The notes: generated by a model not told the origin, from the sequence alone. A stretch of 64,000 nt of DNA from Paralvinella palmiformis (GCA_025642065.1 JAODUP010000164.1:62001-126000), one strand, 5' to 3'. Numbered from the stretch's first letter, positions 46,930 to 60,900 are shown. Translations and numbers: made by a program.

Positions 46930-49900
46930 GTGAGTAGGTAATTAGTGATGACACAGAAAATAATACTAATAATAATCTTTCAGGTGATGGCAAAATATAA
47001 TAGACATTTGGTTATCTTGAATTAATTTCTACCTAAGTGCTTTTTAAGAGTATTGAATTTGCTACAATTGTTGAACTATCAGATGCATCTGTTTGTAAAA
47101 ATCAAATCCTACATTATGTATTCATTATTTTATGTTTGTAATGTATTTACTGTGTTCTTTATGCTATTTTATCACCCAGTAAATATTTCTAGCGATATAT
47201 ATATAAGTAACTGGTAACTGGTTTTACATCTTTATAAACCATTTGTTATAGATATTTGTTAGTACATTTTTTGGTGGAAATTTCAGGTCACCTTCAGATT
47301 CGTGTCTATATTTAGTTCGAGAGCATGATCCACAGGCACTGACACGGTCCTTTGATGAACTGCAATTGTTTGAACAGCAGGCAACTGATATAGTTACGGT
47401 AAAAAAACACAACTTGTCATTCAGTTTTGTATACATAATATGTTATCTATCACTGCTGAGATCCCATTAAAATCTGGAAGTGTCTGTTGTCATTATTTTA
47501 CAGAAGTTCATCAATGATCCATATACTGCAACATGGGGTGGCTTTGCCAAGGTGACAAGTTTCCTACAGAAGACACTTCTCCATGATAGCAGTGATGATC
47601 TCTCTCCAGATAAGGAGACTGTTGCTGAGATGCTGCAGGATGATGAGCTGACAGGCATGAAGATTAACAATCAGGAGGAACCAGGCTTTGAAGTAGTCAC
47701 CACGGTAAACATCATGTTTATTTTTTAATGATGATGCTAATATGTTGCTTTGATAGGTACCAATTACCAAAGTCATAGGCCACATTTCTGAAACAGCTGG
47801 ATTTGAATGTATTAAATGTGTGCACGCTTGCTTTATTTACTAACATATACATAAATACTTCCCTAGTAAAATATTTGTTTGTGTTGAAGTAAGTTTGAGG
47901 TCCTGGCTCCAAGTGTATAATTTACATGTTACTAGCTTCCCTTGTTGGGTGTATCAAAGTTTCAGTTGTGTCAAAGTTGCTGTCCCCTTCAAATGAATTA
48001 ACTGTTAAATTACGGAATTAAGTTGTGTGTTGAATAAATTCAGTCATCACAAACATGAAACAATCAAACATTTTCACACAACACCTAGCACTATGTTACA
48101 CTATGGTGTTACATGTAATTATTGTTCAAATAATTATGAAAGGTCTGTTTAAGTATTTAATATTCTTTAAATAATGATTAAAGGATTTATTTCCCTATTT
48201 AAACACTAGCAATTTTGAAGCCAGCACACTTGATCTATCACCAGTAACTGTGTAAATCATATGACCCTAATGGATGCCATAGTGTAGCATTGGCCAAGAG
48301 AAAGCAACTATTCCCAAAGTAGAGATGATGTATCAAGCTATTGTCGAGGTTGAACAGGATACTAAGATTGTCATTGAGACTGTTGTCACTAAGCAGTTTG
48401 GTGAGCCTCTCAATATGCTGTCTACTTGGCTCAATTCGGCTGCTACAATTAAGAAAGGACACAAGAACAGTGATTCAGCTCATAAACGTATCAGTCTGTG
48501 CCAGTACTCTGACGCTGATGAAACACTGTTGCTGTGGTTCAAAAATGCCAGGGCCCTAAATATTCCACTGTCTGGTCCTATCCTACAAGTGAAAGCAGCT
48601 AACTTCAGCAGCAGATTTAAAGAGGGACATAACGAGAGTTTCCATGTTCCATGACAGACAGTGCCATCTTACAAGTTGTTTCTGAGAAGTATATGCTGGC
48701 TACAGAGTCCCAACCAAACACTGATGATGGATGATGATGACGAGAACACAGATGACATCGCTCCACCATCCACTACTACATCAGGTGCCTTAGCCTTATG
48801 TGTTGCTTTAGACAATTTCTTCCAATGCAGAGTGATTCAGATGAAAGGTTTTTATTCATCAATGTACTAGAAAAGTTCACAAAAAAATATATATGTGCAT
48901 ACTGCAAGTAAACTCTTATGCTGGACTTCTTTACAAATAATAATGAATAATGTGAAAAAAATTATTTTTTTATTTTAGATTTATTTCTATATTTATTTTG
49001 TATTAATTCATACATGTATACCACCTAAAACAAACATATATATATATAAGGTAAAAAATTTAGATTTTTATTATTGTCAACCATAATTTTATCCTTTTTT
49101 ACTGCCTGCTTGGTCATTTTGACTGTTTTTTTATTTGCAAGTATTTTTGTCATCCCCTGCAACTTTGACACAGTATACTTTTATTGTACACTATATTTTG
49201 AACATAGAATTTTGAATAACATGACAAAATGCCACAAATAACTTTTACTGTGTATCTGTGTGACTAAACTGATAGGACAATTAGACATATAACTTCATAT
49301 CTTTCACTTTTTCTCTCCGTCTCTCTCTCTCTCTCACACACACACATACACACACACACACACAGAAGATTCCAATGATGAGAAAGTGTCTTACACACCA
49401 TTATATATTCTCTATTTTTTAGTTAAAGCAAAATCATTTATCACAGTGTATTATATAACTAGCGGAGTATACTTGAAAAATCCTTCTTGGAAGTACTTCG
49501 TAAATAGCGAATCTTTTTCACTAATCTTAGTTTGTAGCTACTTATAGTCTGATCATCCAGTTATTGCTTGATATATTCTGCTGTCATGGCTTGCTGCTTT
49601 GCATTGGCATGATAAATCATTTAAATTTGAACAAATGCCAACACTCCTGAAATCCAAGGTTTTTGCTCTAGCTGGATTGGACACAGTAATAATTTTTTAT
49701 CAAGTTATTCACTACAAGCATGTAGATATTGTAAGCATGCCTCATGTTATTTCTATTTCCTGGTAGAGGGAACTGCCTCCTCGTCCATCTGTTATTCGTT
49801 CAGAGCCACTATCCCCACAGCTGTGGACACGTTTTATGGATGAAGAAGGCCGAGTTAAAAACGTTGGTCAGCTAAAAGAGACTATATTTAGAGGAGTAAG

Positions 49901-50081
49901 TATCCAGGCACTGATACAGTCAGTGATGCTAATAGTAATAATACTGTTCTTCAGCTGCATATTATAATTGATAAGTTGGTGTATATGTGTTTTAGTGGAG
50001 ATTTCAATGAATTACCTACTCTGGAAAAGATATTTATTTTCCTGCGTGTGTATGGGCCCCTGATTACTTGCATGCATTTAT

Positions 50082-50157
<76 letters not shown>

Positions 50158-51858
50158 GCAAGAATCCATGTATACACAGAATGATGAGGATTGTAAACAT
50201 TTAGGTTTATTCTTAGTCTGTATTCCCACATTTTATCACAGGGAGTGTTTCCATCAATCCGTGTGCAAGTGTGGAAGTTTCTGCTCGGTTACTACGATTG
50301 GAATTCTACATACAGATCGCGGACAGAACACAGGAAGAAAAAAGTGTATGTGCGGGATTGCTGTTGTGTTTCTATCATTCTGTTACTTTATTATTCTTGC
50401 CCATAACGATTAAAGTTAAAACTCATTTAGGTATGATGTAACGAGTCCAGCAAATGCTGATTATCATGTAGCTTTGCTTATATAAAAAATATGCAATGCA
50501 AGTTTAGCATGATTATGTTAATAGACTTAGTATTGCTCAATATTGTTTTGTAGTGTGATTTTAAGACTTCAAGATTAAAAAAACATTATTTGTTGCCAGA
50601 ACCCCATCCCATTATGTAGAATATAATGCTGTAAAGAATTGTGTCGTTTAAAGTTTTACCCATCTTTATTAAACTGTCATAAGATTTGATATTGACACTG
50701 TTCCCTTCTTTTCAGCGATGACTATTTTCGGATGAAGTTACAGTGGAAGTCGGTGTCTGAAGAACAAGAAAGGCGGTTCACTCCGATGAAGGAGCGCAAG
50801 AGTCTAATAGGTCTGATTAAATGTCGTATTTTTACAATAACAGATACACTTGTGCCAACGTCTAATATGTATATCTTGGTTTAATTGTTATTAGCTGAAT
50901 TGTTGCCAGAGGGGCTTTTATTGACCTAGGTAATGGCATAAGTCGGTACAAATTCAATGACGAATATAGCACACGTAATGAATGTAATTACTTGTGTTGA
51001 TGTTAAAGCAGCAGTTTTTTATTAAATAAGTTTCTTTTGTTTTAGTTCTTTGAACTAACAGTTCAGAGGACTATTTGGATAAGTTTGTGTGTTGCTAGAA
51101 ATCTTGTGTTATGATTGCTCCTTGTAAATGCTGTAGATTTTATTGTAGTTTTGAAAGAGAAACCCAACGGCTTAAATGAAATTAATGTTAAATTAGTGGA
51201 AAGATTACATTTCCAGGTAAAAAAACCCTCTGATTATTGTTTTTGTCTTCTTTTAGTTAATGTATCCAGCATAGACTAGGAACCTTTCATGAAATTTTAT
51301 AAAATCAAGTTTTTGTTAAAGAGTGCTACTTCTCTTGTGCAGTTAATACCTCTGTGCAATGTAAAACCAGGGTCTGTGCTTTTGTAATGTTACCTACGAC
51401 CAGTCCCAGGGCTAAAACATATAACTCACTCACAGTGAGAATGGCTGAGATTTTTGGCTCATTACTAGTTAATATATAATGAACTGTCTCTTGTTTCACT
51501 TTTTATTTAATAATTATAGCCTATTCTAAAATAGTTAGAATTGTTTAACTTTGGTATACAAGGTTTATTGTTTAGATTTTAAACAGTTACATTTTTCTTA
51601 GTTGCAATGCCATTTGATGAGGTGAAACCTTAGGATTCTATTAGAAAGAACAAAAAGTATGATATTGTGGCATACGATAAGTTAGTTTACTGTTTGATAT
51701 ATAATCCAAATATTAGGCTACCAAGTTGCCATTATTAGACAGGATAGTTTTGACACCTTCACCATCAATTAATTGTGCACTGCTGTTAAATGTTTGACCC
51801 AAGGAGTATTTAATATATTACTTTCACTGATTGAGCTCTTTACTGGTTAGTTTAGGTG

Positions 51859-51925
<67 letters not shown>

Positions 51926-54151
51926 CGAATGGTAGAAAAATAAGGCAAAATAATATATTACAGTATTTTTTATTTTCCAGAAAAAGATGTTCTCCGTACA
52001 GATCGAACACATCACTTCTTTAAAGGAGAAGAAAATAAAAATCTGCAAGTACTGTATGAAGTCCTCATGACATACTGCATGTATAACTTTGACCTAGGTA
52101 AGGAATAAAGGTCATAATATGCACAAAAATCTGAATCTGTTGTACTCATCACAAGTTATATACTATACATATTTTACCATTACCTGTATGTTTGTTTCCT
52201 TGTATGTTGTATGTTTGATGCTCATGCACATTTTTTATTCTCTAATGCTGGAAACTTCAGTTATCTGTAGATAACACATGCCTGTGGTATTATATCCGAA
52301 TAAATCTGGACAATTCTAACATTTCGGAAGACAGCTCTTAGTAGCTATACCAGTCCCTCAATTTGTGTAAATTAACTCCTATTAATTCTTTCAATAGACT
52401 GTACAAAGGAAATACACAAAACTGGAAATACGTCATTCATGATTTGATGTGTTTGTGATAGTTGATGATAAATGTCACTCTAGAATCCTGGGCTACTCTA
52501 TTTAGTTATCATATTTGTTTGTTCATGTGACCACCAGACCTGGTTATCTCTTCTCTTTAAAGGAACATATCAGTGATTTATTTAGCCATTTTAGTCTGAT
52601 GTAGTCAGGTTTTTTCTTCTTCAGGTTACGTCCAAGGTATGAGTGATCTCCTCTCTCCAATCCTCGTTGTCATGGAGAATGAAGTGGACGCGTTTTGGTG
52701 CTTTGCCGGTTTCATGGAACTCTTGGTATGTTTGTTGCTTCGTTTACACAGGTCATCCATTAGGAACAGCAATCAACGTGACTGCTGTTCCTAATAAATA
52801 AGTGTCAAAATATGATTTTTGGGAGAACAATAAAAGTGAACGAAAACAAATGATTTGTCATCTGTTTTCTTTATTTGTTTTTGTTCAGTGTCATAACTTT
52901 GATATGGATCAAGCTGGCATGAAGAAACAACTCCTACAGCTCAATACGTTGCTGAGATTTTTAGATCCTGGTCTACACAACTATCTCGGTAAGAAGCTAC
53001 TTACTTTCAGATGTGCTACATCATTCTGTCAAGTATCTCATATACTGAATATCTGGCTAATGCATCTATAAGATGGACTGTGCTGCTGATAGCTAAGTGA
53101 AGCATTAACTGGTTTGTGAAGTAACTTATCAGTAATATGTTATTTAGTAATAATTGATATATAGTTGCTATGTGTGTGTGTGTGTGTGCGATATCTTTGC
53201 TGTTTTCATTTTATTTTCTCATTGCTCCTGTGACATTACAAATTTACTTCTGTAGAGAGTCAGGATTCCAACAACATGTACTTCTGTTTCCGTTGGTTGC
53301 TGATCGTGTTTAAGCGGGAGTTCAACTTTCCAGATATCATGCGTTTATGGGAGGTTAGTGCAAACCTATGTGGCTGATATTTATTGGAAAGCATCTTGGA
53401 AATGTTTAAGTGTATTTTGTATTCTTTTCTTAATGCCGCCATAGTCCTTAGTTTATTTGGTATTCTCTTGTCAGGTATACTGGACGGGTTTACCGTGTCA
53501 AAACTTTCACCTCGTCATGTGTATCGCCATCCTTGATAGTGTTAAGAACACGTTAGTAGAAAATAATTTTGGCTTCACAGAAATACTCAAGGTATGTGGT
53601 GTGATGGGTTTTGTGTGTGTGTGTATGTGTGTGTGTGTCTAAACTGTAATGTATTAAGTACTTTTTAAATGATAGTAGAACAGATGTCTGATTTAAGTGT
53701 TATAATCCAAAATCTCGTAATTTTAATGCTATAGCCATGTTGTGTTTTGGCTTATGCACTTGCGAAATTTCTTCAACATGTTTTGCTTTTTTTCTTCAAG
53801 CATATCAATGATATGTCAAATACAATTCCACTGGAGGACATGCTGTGTACTGCTGAAGCTATAGTCATACAGTGTAAACAGTGTAAAGATCTGCCAGAAG
53901 CTATACAGGAGATACTTGGCATTGAATCTCCGAGACCACTGGATCGAGAGACCAAGTCACCATCAGAGTCATCGGTGATCACAGCCAGTACGCCGAGTAC
54001 ACCAGATCACATCCAGCTCAATGGTAATGTTGACACAGCAAGCATATCTGAGGCTTCCTCATCACAGTGCGGACAATCACCCGAGGCAAGAACACCCGAT
54101 GATGGGGGATGTATTGAGATCCTGCCAGATAACATGGACCTTGTCTATTAA
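44038..54151 (+). CDS. TBC1D15: TBC1D15/TBC1D17-like Rab GTPase-activating protein
   Basis: Fourteen exons in phase, 656 codons: 44,038-44,133; 44,670-44,790; 46,704-46,929; 47,287-47,398; 47,504-47,704; 49,767-49,895; 50,242-50,345; 50,716-50,810; 51,981-52,097; 52,625-52,725; 52,889-52,988; 53,256-53,353; 53,475-53,591; 53,801-54,151. With the candidate start at 38,050 it would be 661 aa (human TBC1D15 is about 690). The N-terminal half is the family-specific domain (FDIKDLKSF, PALHFHQGG, NNQEEPGFEVV). The TBC domain follows from about residue 300, with the arginine finger in IEKDVLRTDRTH and the glutamine finger in GYVQGMSDLLSP, then LWEVYWTGLPCQNFHL. It should stimulate GTP hydrolysis by Rab7-type GTPases on late endosomes, lysosomes and mitochondria. 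The tail is Ser/Pro-rich and not conserved. Donors are canonical; GTCTGA after exon 50,716-50,810 is weak. Confidence 0.94.
44409..44602 (+). mobile_element. tRNA-derived SINE, family 1, copy 2
   Basis: CACCTCCATGGTCTAGTTGG...GAGCTTGAATCTCAGC, body GGCCCATTTAGCCTACTGTG and tail ATCATCATCTTA. In the intron between exons 44,133 and 44,670; about 68 nt before the next acceptor. Confidence 0.8.
45430..45600 (+). mobile_element. tRNA-derived SINE, family 3, copy 2
   Basis: GCAGTGGTTAGAGCACAGTG, then GTGGGTTTGAAACTGG at tRNA-like spacing, followed by a body ending near GGGATTTGGGCTGAGAC. Confidence 0.5.
45906..46184. mobile_element. 279-bp hAT-type MITE, copy 2 (inverted)
   Basis: CAGACATCGGGTCAATTC ... 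GAATTGAGCCCATGTCTG. It matches 19,497-19,797 in reverse orientation, including the internal palindrome GAGTAGGTACTCCGAGTACC. Flanks CTGCTGGA and CACCTGGA agree at 6 of 8 positions, a decayed target duplication. Located in a TBC1D15-like intron. Confidence 0.8.
47287..47704 (+). CDS. TBC1D15: TBC1D15-like exons 47,287-47,398 and 47,504-47,704
   Basis: Encode SDSCLYLVREHDPQALTRSF and KFINDPYTATWGGFAKVTSF, ending NNQEEPGFEVVTT. The intron between is 105 nt. DPYTAT and EPGFEV are family-specific blocks shared with vertebrate TBC1D15/17. Confidence 0.93.
48270..48870 (+). pseudogene. Tigger/TIGD-like transposase relic
   Basis: The frame from about 48,325 reads VVTKQFGEPLNMLSTWLNS, KRISLCQYSDADETLLLWF and NIPLSGPILQVKAANFSSRF, the CENP-B-type DNA-binding region of Tigger transposases. 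After a frame change near 48,655 it continues with VSEKYMLATESQPNTDD and an acidic stretch like the C-terminus. The whole DDE catalytic core between them is missing. It lies in a TBC1D15-like intron in the same orientation as the gene. Confidence 0.75.
49767..50810 (+). CDS. TBC1D15: TBC1D15-like exons at the TBC domain entrance
   Basis: 49,767-49,895 (SPQLWTRFMDEEGRVKNVGQ), 50,242-50,345 (GVFPSIRVQVWKFLLGYYDW) and 50,716-50,810 (DDYFRMKLQWKSVSEEQERR). For the second, the donor GTATGT at 50,346 is preferred over GTGTAT at 50,344 because only it keeps the frame. A 70-nt (CA)n tract is at 50,082-50,156 in the intron before it. Confidence 0.92.
50082..50156. repeat. (CA)n microsatellite
   Basis: About 37 CA units, 86 nt before a TBC1D15-like exon. 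The long Thr-His frame over it is an artefact of the repeat. Confidence 0.9.
51981..52988 (+). CDS. TBC1D15: TBC1D15-like catalytic exons (Arg and Gln fingers)
   Basis: 51,981-52,097 (KDVLRTDRTHHFFKG...YCMYNFDL), 52,625-52,725 (YVQGMSDLLSPILVVMENEV) and 52,889-52,988 (CHNFDMDQAGMKKQLLQLNT). IxxDxxR is completed across the joint 50,810/51,981, and YxQ follows directly after 52,625; both catalytic fingers are intact. (CT)n(AT)n lies at 51,859-51,920, 60 nt before the first of these. Confidence 0.93.
53256..54151 (+). CDS. TBC1D15: TBC1D15-like C-terminal exons
   Basis: 53,256-53,353 (YFCFRWLLIVFKREFNFPDI), 53,475-53,591 (VYWTGLPCQNFHLVMCIAIL) and the terminal exon 53,801-54,151. The last begins HINDMSNTIPLEDMLCTAEA and ends in an acidic, Ser/Thr/Pro-rich tail before TAA (TAA at 54,149-54,151). 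Confidence 0.93.
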
Positions 54152-54960
54152 GCTTGTGTGTGTGTGTGTATGTGTGTGTGGAGAGAGAGAGAAAATATTT
54201 CACAGATGAAATTGTTACTGTATTAAATGAACTTGCTGTATTTTATTATGCTTCTTACTCGGAAACACTTTCTTTGTTTTGCAAAGGAAGATCTGAATCA
54301 TGTCGCTATAAGATTAATTTAATCTTTGTCAGTGGAACGGAAGTGATTAGCTGCACTTCATGTGAATATTACATGATATAGTTATGACGTTTAAATGTTG
54401 TGTGTTCCTATATATTGCTGGTGTTCACTGAACATTTTAATGTCTGACAGTTGCTGTTGTTATAGAAATCATTTAATTACACAAGTGTGTGAGTGATATT
54501 TCTAGAGATGTGTGTGTGGGTGCTGCCAGTTCTTGGTTATATCAAGACTACATACACGACCACTTGCCTTAGTGGACCAGATCTGCTTTGAATGTGTTGA
54601 ACAGTATCAATTTATTCCAAAAGACGATATAGTTTATTTTTATTACAAATATTATGCGAGTCTGAGATAAGCTACACCCACTAACCTCAAATTTATCCTT
54701 TCAGTATGTGGCATCAGTTTCTACCTCAAAAGGTATTTTGGTTATGTGGTTTATCAATGGGAAACTTTTCATTCTTCTTAAGACCAGATAAAACTGTATC
54801 TGTGTGTGTTATCTACCTGTTGTTCCTGCAGTTTGGAGGCTATGGTCAGCATTGCATCGGCAAACAGCATCACCAACCACTTCCACAAGTGACATATGGC
54901 TGTTTAATATTTGCATCTGTAACAGCATTTGTATATAGAATAAAGTTATTTTAATTTTAG
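54152..54960 (+). other. 3' UTR of the TBC1D15-like gene
   Basis: About 0.8 kb after the stop, starting with a (GT)n tract, up to a canonical AATAAA at 54,939-54,944, the first strong polyadenylation signal in a suitable position. Confidence 0.55.
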
Positions 54961-57900
54961 CGTTTTCTTTATTGTTTGCATACAGTTAGGGTGTTTGAAT
55001 AGTATGTTGATGTTTCACCAAAACAGTCATACCATGATAATCTGATAGGTTTGGTCACCTAGAAGGTTGCTGTTTGTCGTATGATAATATTGTAAATACC
55101 AAAGCAGTGGTTTGAGGTATTGTGGGTTTTTTGTTTTAATATAATGTTGGATTTGGTTAATTGAACCGTCCAAGTTTGCGAAGAAGATTTCACGTCCTCT
55201 TCCTTTAAAGAAAATGTAACTTCTGCTGCCTCAAACCCATACTATCTAATATCTGAATGTCGAAATTAATGACTCAATTTGTTGATATTATCTTCCGAGC
55301 TGAACACTAACATGTCACTGCTAATGTGTAATATGCAGGATGGAACATTGCTAAACCACTTAAGAAAGATGCAATATGTTGTTGATATGATATACGTGAT
55401 ATGTTGATATGTAATTTCCCATCAAGCTATAAGAATGTCACAACTGTTTATGAAATAGGTGTCTTTCAAAATTTAATGCCGGACAAGTACACTTTTTACC
55501 AAGTCAGCCACAATCAGTCCATGTATAACTGTATGCATAAAATAATGCTACTGGTAAAAGATGTAGCCCACTGTTGTTATGTAGATATCTCAAGTTAATA
55601 ATGTATACTTGGTGGATTGAACAGAACACCTCACAGAGCTGTTGTATACTCGTAGAAGAATTATCACTGAATTTGTATCTGCAAGATTTTGATATACAGT
55701 TGATGTGCTGTGAATTAGCCCCAAGCCACTATCAGGGAATATCATTTTCTAATTCTATTATCTCTGATCTATTTACCACAACAATAATTTATTTTAATAT
55801 CACATTTTGAGAAAAAGCCAAAAGCCCCCCAAACCAAATAATTTTAAATAGTCTTCTTCACCTATCACCATCAAATTCCAGATCAGGATCATCACCATCA
55901 ATCCAGTTGGAACATGCAAGATACCTTTTATAAATACTCGTATACATATGCATTAAAATTTGTGGATTTAAAAAAATAGTTACAACCTTTTAATTTTTCA
56001 GGATTTTCCAAACCTGGGAGATTCATGTCACTTGAATATTATGGTGTTTTAAATGGCTTTATTATTTCCATGTCCATATTTGTGCTTTATAGAAATTAAT
56101 ATTTTTCTTGAGCATCATGGAACTGCATAACAAGAAATCAATCTAGACAAAGGATCAATTGGAAACAACAGACCTAGTTACCCTACAGCACCTCTTAGCA
56201 GATTAGTTTCACATTCTATTATCAACGTTTTTCATATAATAAAATACACTTTCAGAACAAACAATCTTAGCATATAAAATAACAAAATTATTTTACACCA
56301 AACAATTAGGCCTCGTCCATGACCGAACATATTTTTGGAACTTCATATAAAAAAATAGAACTGGAAACCCTGCTTTGGGACTGTTGCATTGCCTACACCA
56401 AGCTATGGCTTTTTACTGATATGTTGTTATCAGTATATTCAAAGCCTCAATAAATAAGCACATGACATATCTGACCATCAATTATTTGTCTAATAAGATC
56501 CAGCTATTTTGTGATCATGAGGTATTGTGTCGGTATATAAAGCTCAATTGTTAGAGTAAACAGATGAAATTCATGGGAAATTTCTGTTTCACATTTGTTT
56601 TGGTTGAATTTCCACGTTGTCAGAATTTAATATGAGACTACACAGTATTTGTATACAGTTATGTGTACACACAAACGTCTTCTCAGTTACAACCAGCTCA
56701 CATTTCCATGTATACAGGTAAGTCTTCACATTAATTAGCAGACATAAAAGTTTATTTCTGAGAAGACAAAATAGAACGTGAAAAAGACAACATCTTTAAC
56801 ATTAAAACAATGAAGTGGGCTTAAAACAAAAACATATATATATATATATATATATATATAGTAAAATGTGGAGAATCCAGATACAATGGACAGAGGATTT
56901 GTGTAATATGAATAATGTTGGCTCACTAAAACTTGTAGTGGAATTTCAATAATACTTAATGAAGTGATGATGATAATTGATGTTTTACGGTCACTTTTGT
57001 GCACACAGTAGGCTAAATAGGCCGACTTTAATGAAGTGAACGCAGCATGGTTGTTTTTGTGCACATAACTCCCATACCGAAGATGGCAGGAGATCTACAA
57101 TTTTTTTGGTTAGAACTCACAATGTAACTTTTGTGTATTCTTAGAAGAGTTAATAAGATCCAACCAAAGTTCTATACATGACGAAAAACAACAAAATTGC
57201 ATTTGCTTCAGTGGGATCTTTCTGAAGTGCAACCATTTTGTTGTGATTGAGGTGCAGAATCAACTAATTAGAGGATGTAAACAGAAAGCAGGTGTCAATT
57301 TCTGCTTATGCTCATATTAATTCCGTAAACTGTGGTAAACAATAATTGATCATGACTTTCACTAGCTAATAGAATGTGCCAGGTTATGATGGTCATGCAC
57401 AAATAAATGATTTTAAATGTAATTAGTATTAATTTGTTATTCAACAGTGCACTTCATGGGATTCACTGTCAATTATGATGTACAATATCACAAATATACG
57501 GTGCATGTGTGTGGGTCAGACATCTACATAGGCTAAGAGAGAATATTAAACCAAAACAAATTTGTAGCACAAAAAAAGTCTCATAATATAACATCATAAC
57601 TGGCGAGAATTTCCGATAGAGAAATTCAACAGACGTATTCCTTCAGATCTATCCATAATAAACTCAGCTTTATCTGTATAACAATAGCATCATTAAGTAC
57701 ACAGACATGATGTCAGTGTATATAAAGTACGGTCTTAAAATGGCAATAATGATGAACAATAAACACAATGGGAAATGAAATGATAAAAATGTGTACTCTC
57801 TACAGGAGTAACAAATACACAGATTTCCAACAAACTGACACCCTCAGAATTATCATCAACTAAGAATAGAAGATATAAAAGAATAATATTTAGATGTCAT

Positions 57901-57989
57901 TTAAAATCTGTAATGTCTATCTATCCTGTTCACGGTACACTCTTGGGCCATGATGGATAGATCATTCAATAACCAGCTCGACAATGTTG
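54961..57989. other. Intergenic region
   Basis: Contains (AT)n at about 56,833-56,861 and a minus-strand SINE fragment at 56,963-57,026 (ACGGTCACTTTTGTGCACAC, AGGCTAAATAGGCC). No gene recognised; a few 60-80 codon frames lack support. Confidence 0.5.
56963..57026 (-). mobile_element. SINE family 1, 3' fragment, inverted
   Basis: The reverse complement of GGCCTATTTAGCCTACTGTG and the following AAAAGTGACCGTAAAACATC matches the 3' end of the family 1 SINE. Confidence 0.55.
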
Positions 57990-57997
57990 TTTATTTT

Positions 57998-60900
57998 CTA
58001 CCAAAATGGACATTTTTTAAACATGCCCTGCCAGCTGGTATCTTCTGCTGTCTTCAGACGTTTCTCTAAGAAGGTCAAAGTCTTTTCCATCTCTCTGACA
58101 TCCTGTTCGTAAACAAATTATTAAGATTTATACGTGCATTGAACTATTTGTCATGATACATCTTGGAAACACTTCCTGAAGAATACTGAACTTGATGATC
58201 AAACAAATATTTAGTTATCATTCTCATACCAACAAATCAACAGCTATAACAAATTCGGTACTTTTGCATTAAGAATGAACAACTGACACACAACAGTAAA
58301 ATTCATGTTTTTGTTGATAATATCCAACAACAATAAATCTTCCCTCGAATTTATCAAGACACCTTTAGTATAATAATAATAATGACTTATTATTAATAAC
58401 AGTTATTAATCTGGCTGCTATCTTAATAAAAACAGGTTCAGATGGTCTGTAATTTAATACTTCCTCATGGGACTAATTCCAAACAAATAATGAACTTGAA
58501 ATAGAATGTATACTTCATAGTACACACACATCCCCCCCCCCACACACACACACTGATCTTCGATACTCACATTAATAATTATCTCCCGTCTCATGTTCAT
58601 CAGGTTAGGTATAGCAGCCTCAATATGATCAGTCTGTAATAAACCATACTTGGTTATATTAATATATCAAAAATATTAATATTATATAACTACACCATGA
58701 TGGCACAGTTAGTTAGAGCATAGAACTAGTAGCCAAAGGGTCACAGGTTCGAGACTGTCATGTGGCGACTGGTTCACTCATCCATAAAAATGAGAACATC
58801 ACAGGACATGATGGCTATGTGTTTGAGTAATGCTTTGTGCCTTTAATGGCAGCATGCGTTGTATTCTCCCTTGGGAGTTGAGATGTGTGCTGGGTAGAAA
58901 CGGCTCTGAGTCAGAGATAATAATATTGTACAGTGCCTCTGAACAGGGTTACGTGGTTCTGACGCTATATAAACATGCATTATTATTATTATTATTAATA
59001 GCATTTATTAATTGCTGACAACATATACAGACAGCTGTTACTAACATCAACAAATCGATAGATCCACAAATTAGAAGATAACATTATATTCTATACAACA
59101 ACAATGGGAAATAATTAATAAGCAAAATGTAAATACCAATTTTGGCTCATTTTATAACTGAGTCAAGATTAATGTCTGTAAATGATAACACTTTAACTTC
59201 TAGTTTGTAGAAGGAGGTAAACCTGCACAAGATCCATAAAGGGTGTTATGACACAATGGATGACAGTATATATTTTGTGTGTGTGTGTGTGTCTGTGAGC
59301 AATTTCCCTTATAAATACAGTGTAAAGTTCATTGTAGTGATGCTGAAGGGTTGAGAATTAACACAGAACACTGAACTTCTTGACACATTTACCAAAAATC
59401 ACAATATATGAGGTGTGATTTTGCTGTGTGTTTCTCTCAAGTGATGATATAAAGCAAAGTATACAATGTTATTTGAACAGGCTCTATGACTTACAACACA
59501 ACATTATCACTGATGAGAGATAAATTATGCTGACTTTGGCATTCTGAGAATGCTTATAAAGAACAAACTTCTTTCTTCATATTTCTAAGACTATTAAGTG
59601 CCCACATTCACATATTAATATTACTGCTTGTTATGAATCTAGTTATAACATTGGTAATGACTACAATAACTACTTGACAAATTAAAGCCAGCAATAAACA
59701 CTTATCAAGTATAATTTAATTGTCATTTCATTTGGGCGAGATTTGAAAACAAAAACAGTAAATCTGGGATTATAGGTCCTAGACCCGGCTTTAGCCCAGA
59801 CAAAATATCCATGAAAGACAAATTCAACATTTGGAATTTATACCACAGACAAAGAATTTAAAAATATATTGGAAATTTATGTAATAAGAATATAACAGCT
59901 ACCCAATGAATTTTTATAAATTTTCATACACATAAACATCACCTCCTGTTTGATTTTAATGATTCTCACCCAATAGTTTTGTCATTCTACCTTTGTTTGG
60001 AATTTTCATTAATCTATCATTTTTTAAATAAAATTTTAATCCTTTTTATCTTAAAACACTTTACTGTATGAGCAAATAAAGCACTATAAAAAATAATAAT
60101 TTGTATAATAATAATAATATAATAATTTTCAGTCCGAGAAAATACCAACAGTTGAGCTGATTGGCTTTGCACCAGCACTGGTCACATCTGTGACACATGG
60201 CTCTGGGGCTAATCGTCAAAGAAACATCCCACAACACAGGTATGAACCAGATTCAAGCTCACAACATGGAGGTTTGTACCACAGTGCTATGACAACTGTG
60301 CCTTTTGCTGGATAAAGCAGTTGGGGGAAAAGGAAGGCACTCAACATCCTATAGATTAGTTTAAAAGACAAAGCAAACATGGTACATGTATAGCTTGACC
60401 TATTTACATTCTACTTACCCTAGATTTTATATTGTTGTACGCTACCAGCAAGGCATCAACCTGTCTGCAACATTTTAATGACCTCTGTCTTGGTTTTACT
60501 ATGGAAACATAAAAAGACACATATTTACAATGGAAGTCTGAATTAAAAATGGATTAACCAGCAACATTGATAGGATATAGGCAATTTTATGAGGTGTGCT
60601 TAGCTAATTAAAAAACTATATAATGACATTATGTAATTTTATATTGATGAAATTATTTAATGGGGTCACAATCTATAAAATAGTATTTTGTTCAGTATAG
60701 GTTTGGGTATGAATTGATGTGATACTCGTATCCATGATATGTTTCATCTTTTTATAACATTTCCCCTCAATAGAGTGGCCTCTTACCCAGATATGAACAG
60801 AGCTGATGGTGAACAAAAATCACTCTTTTACTCACTCACCATTTCTCTATACTAGAAATATATATAGGCAGTATAATGAAAACATGTGAAAAGTTTCTGG

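Noticed and set aside
60131..60240. Exon between TTTCAG and ACACAG/GTATGA
   Set aside because: Borders look good, but the adjoining sequence is a tRNA-SINE-like repeat on the minus strand and the phase fits no neighbour.
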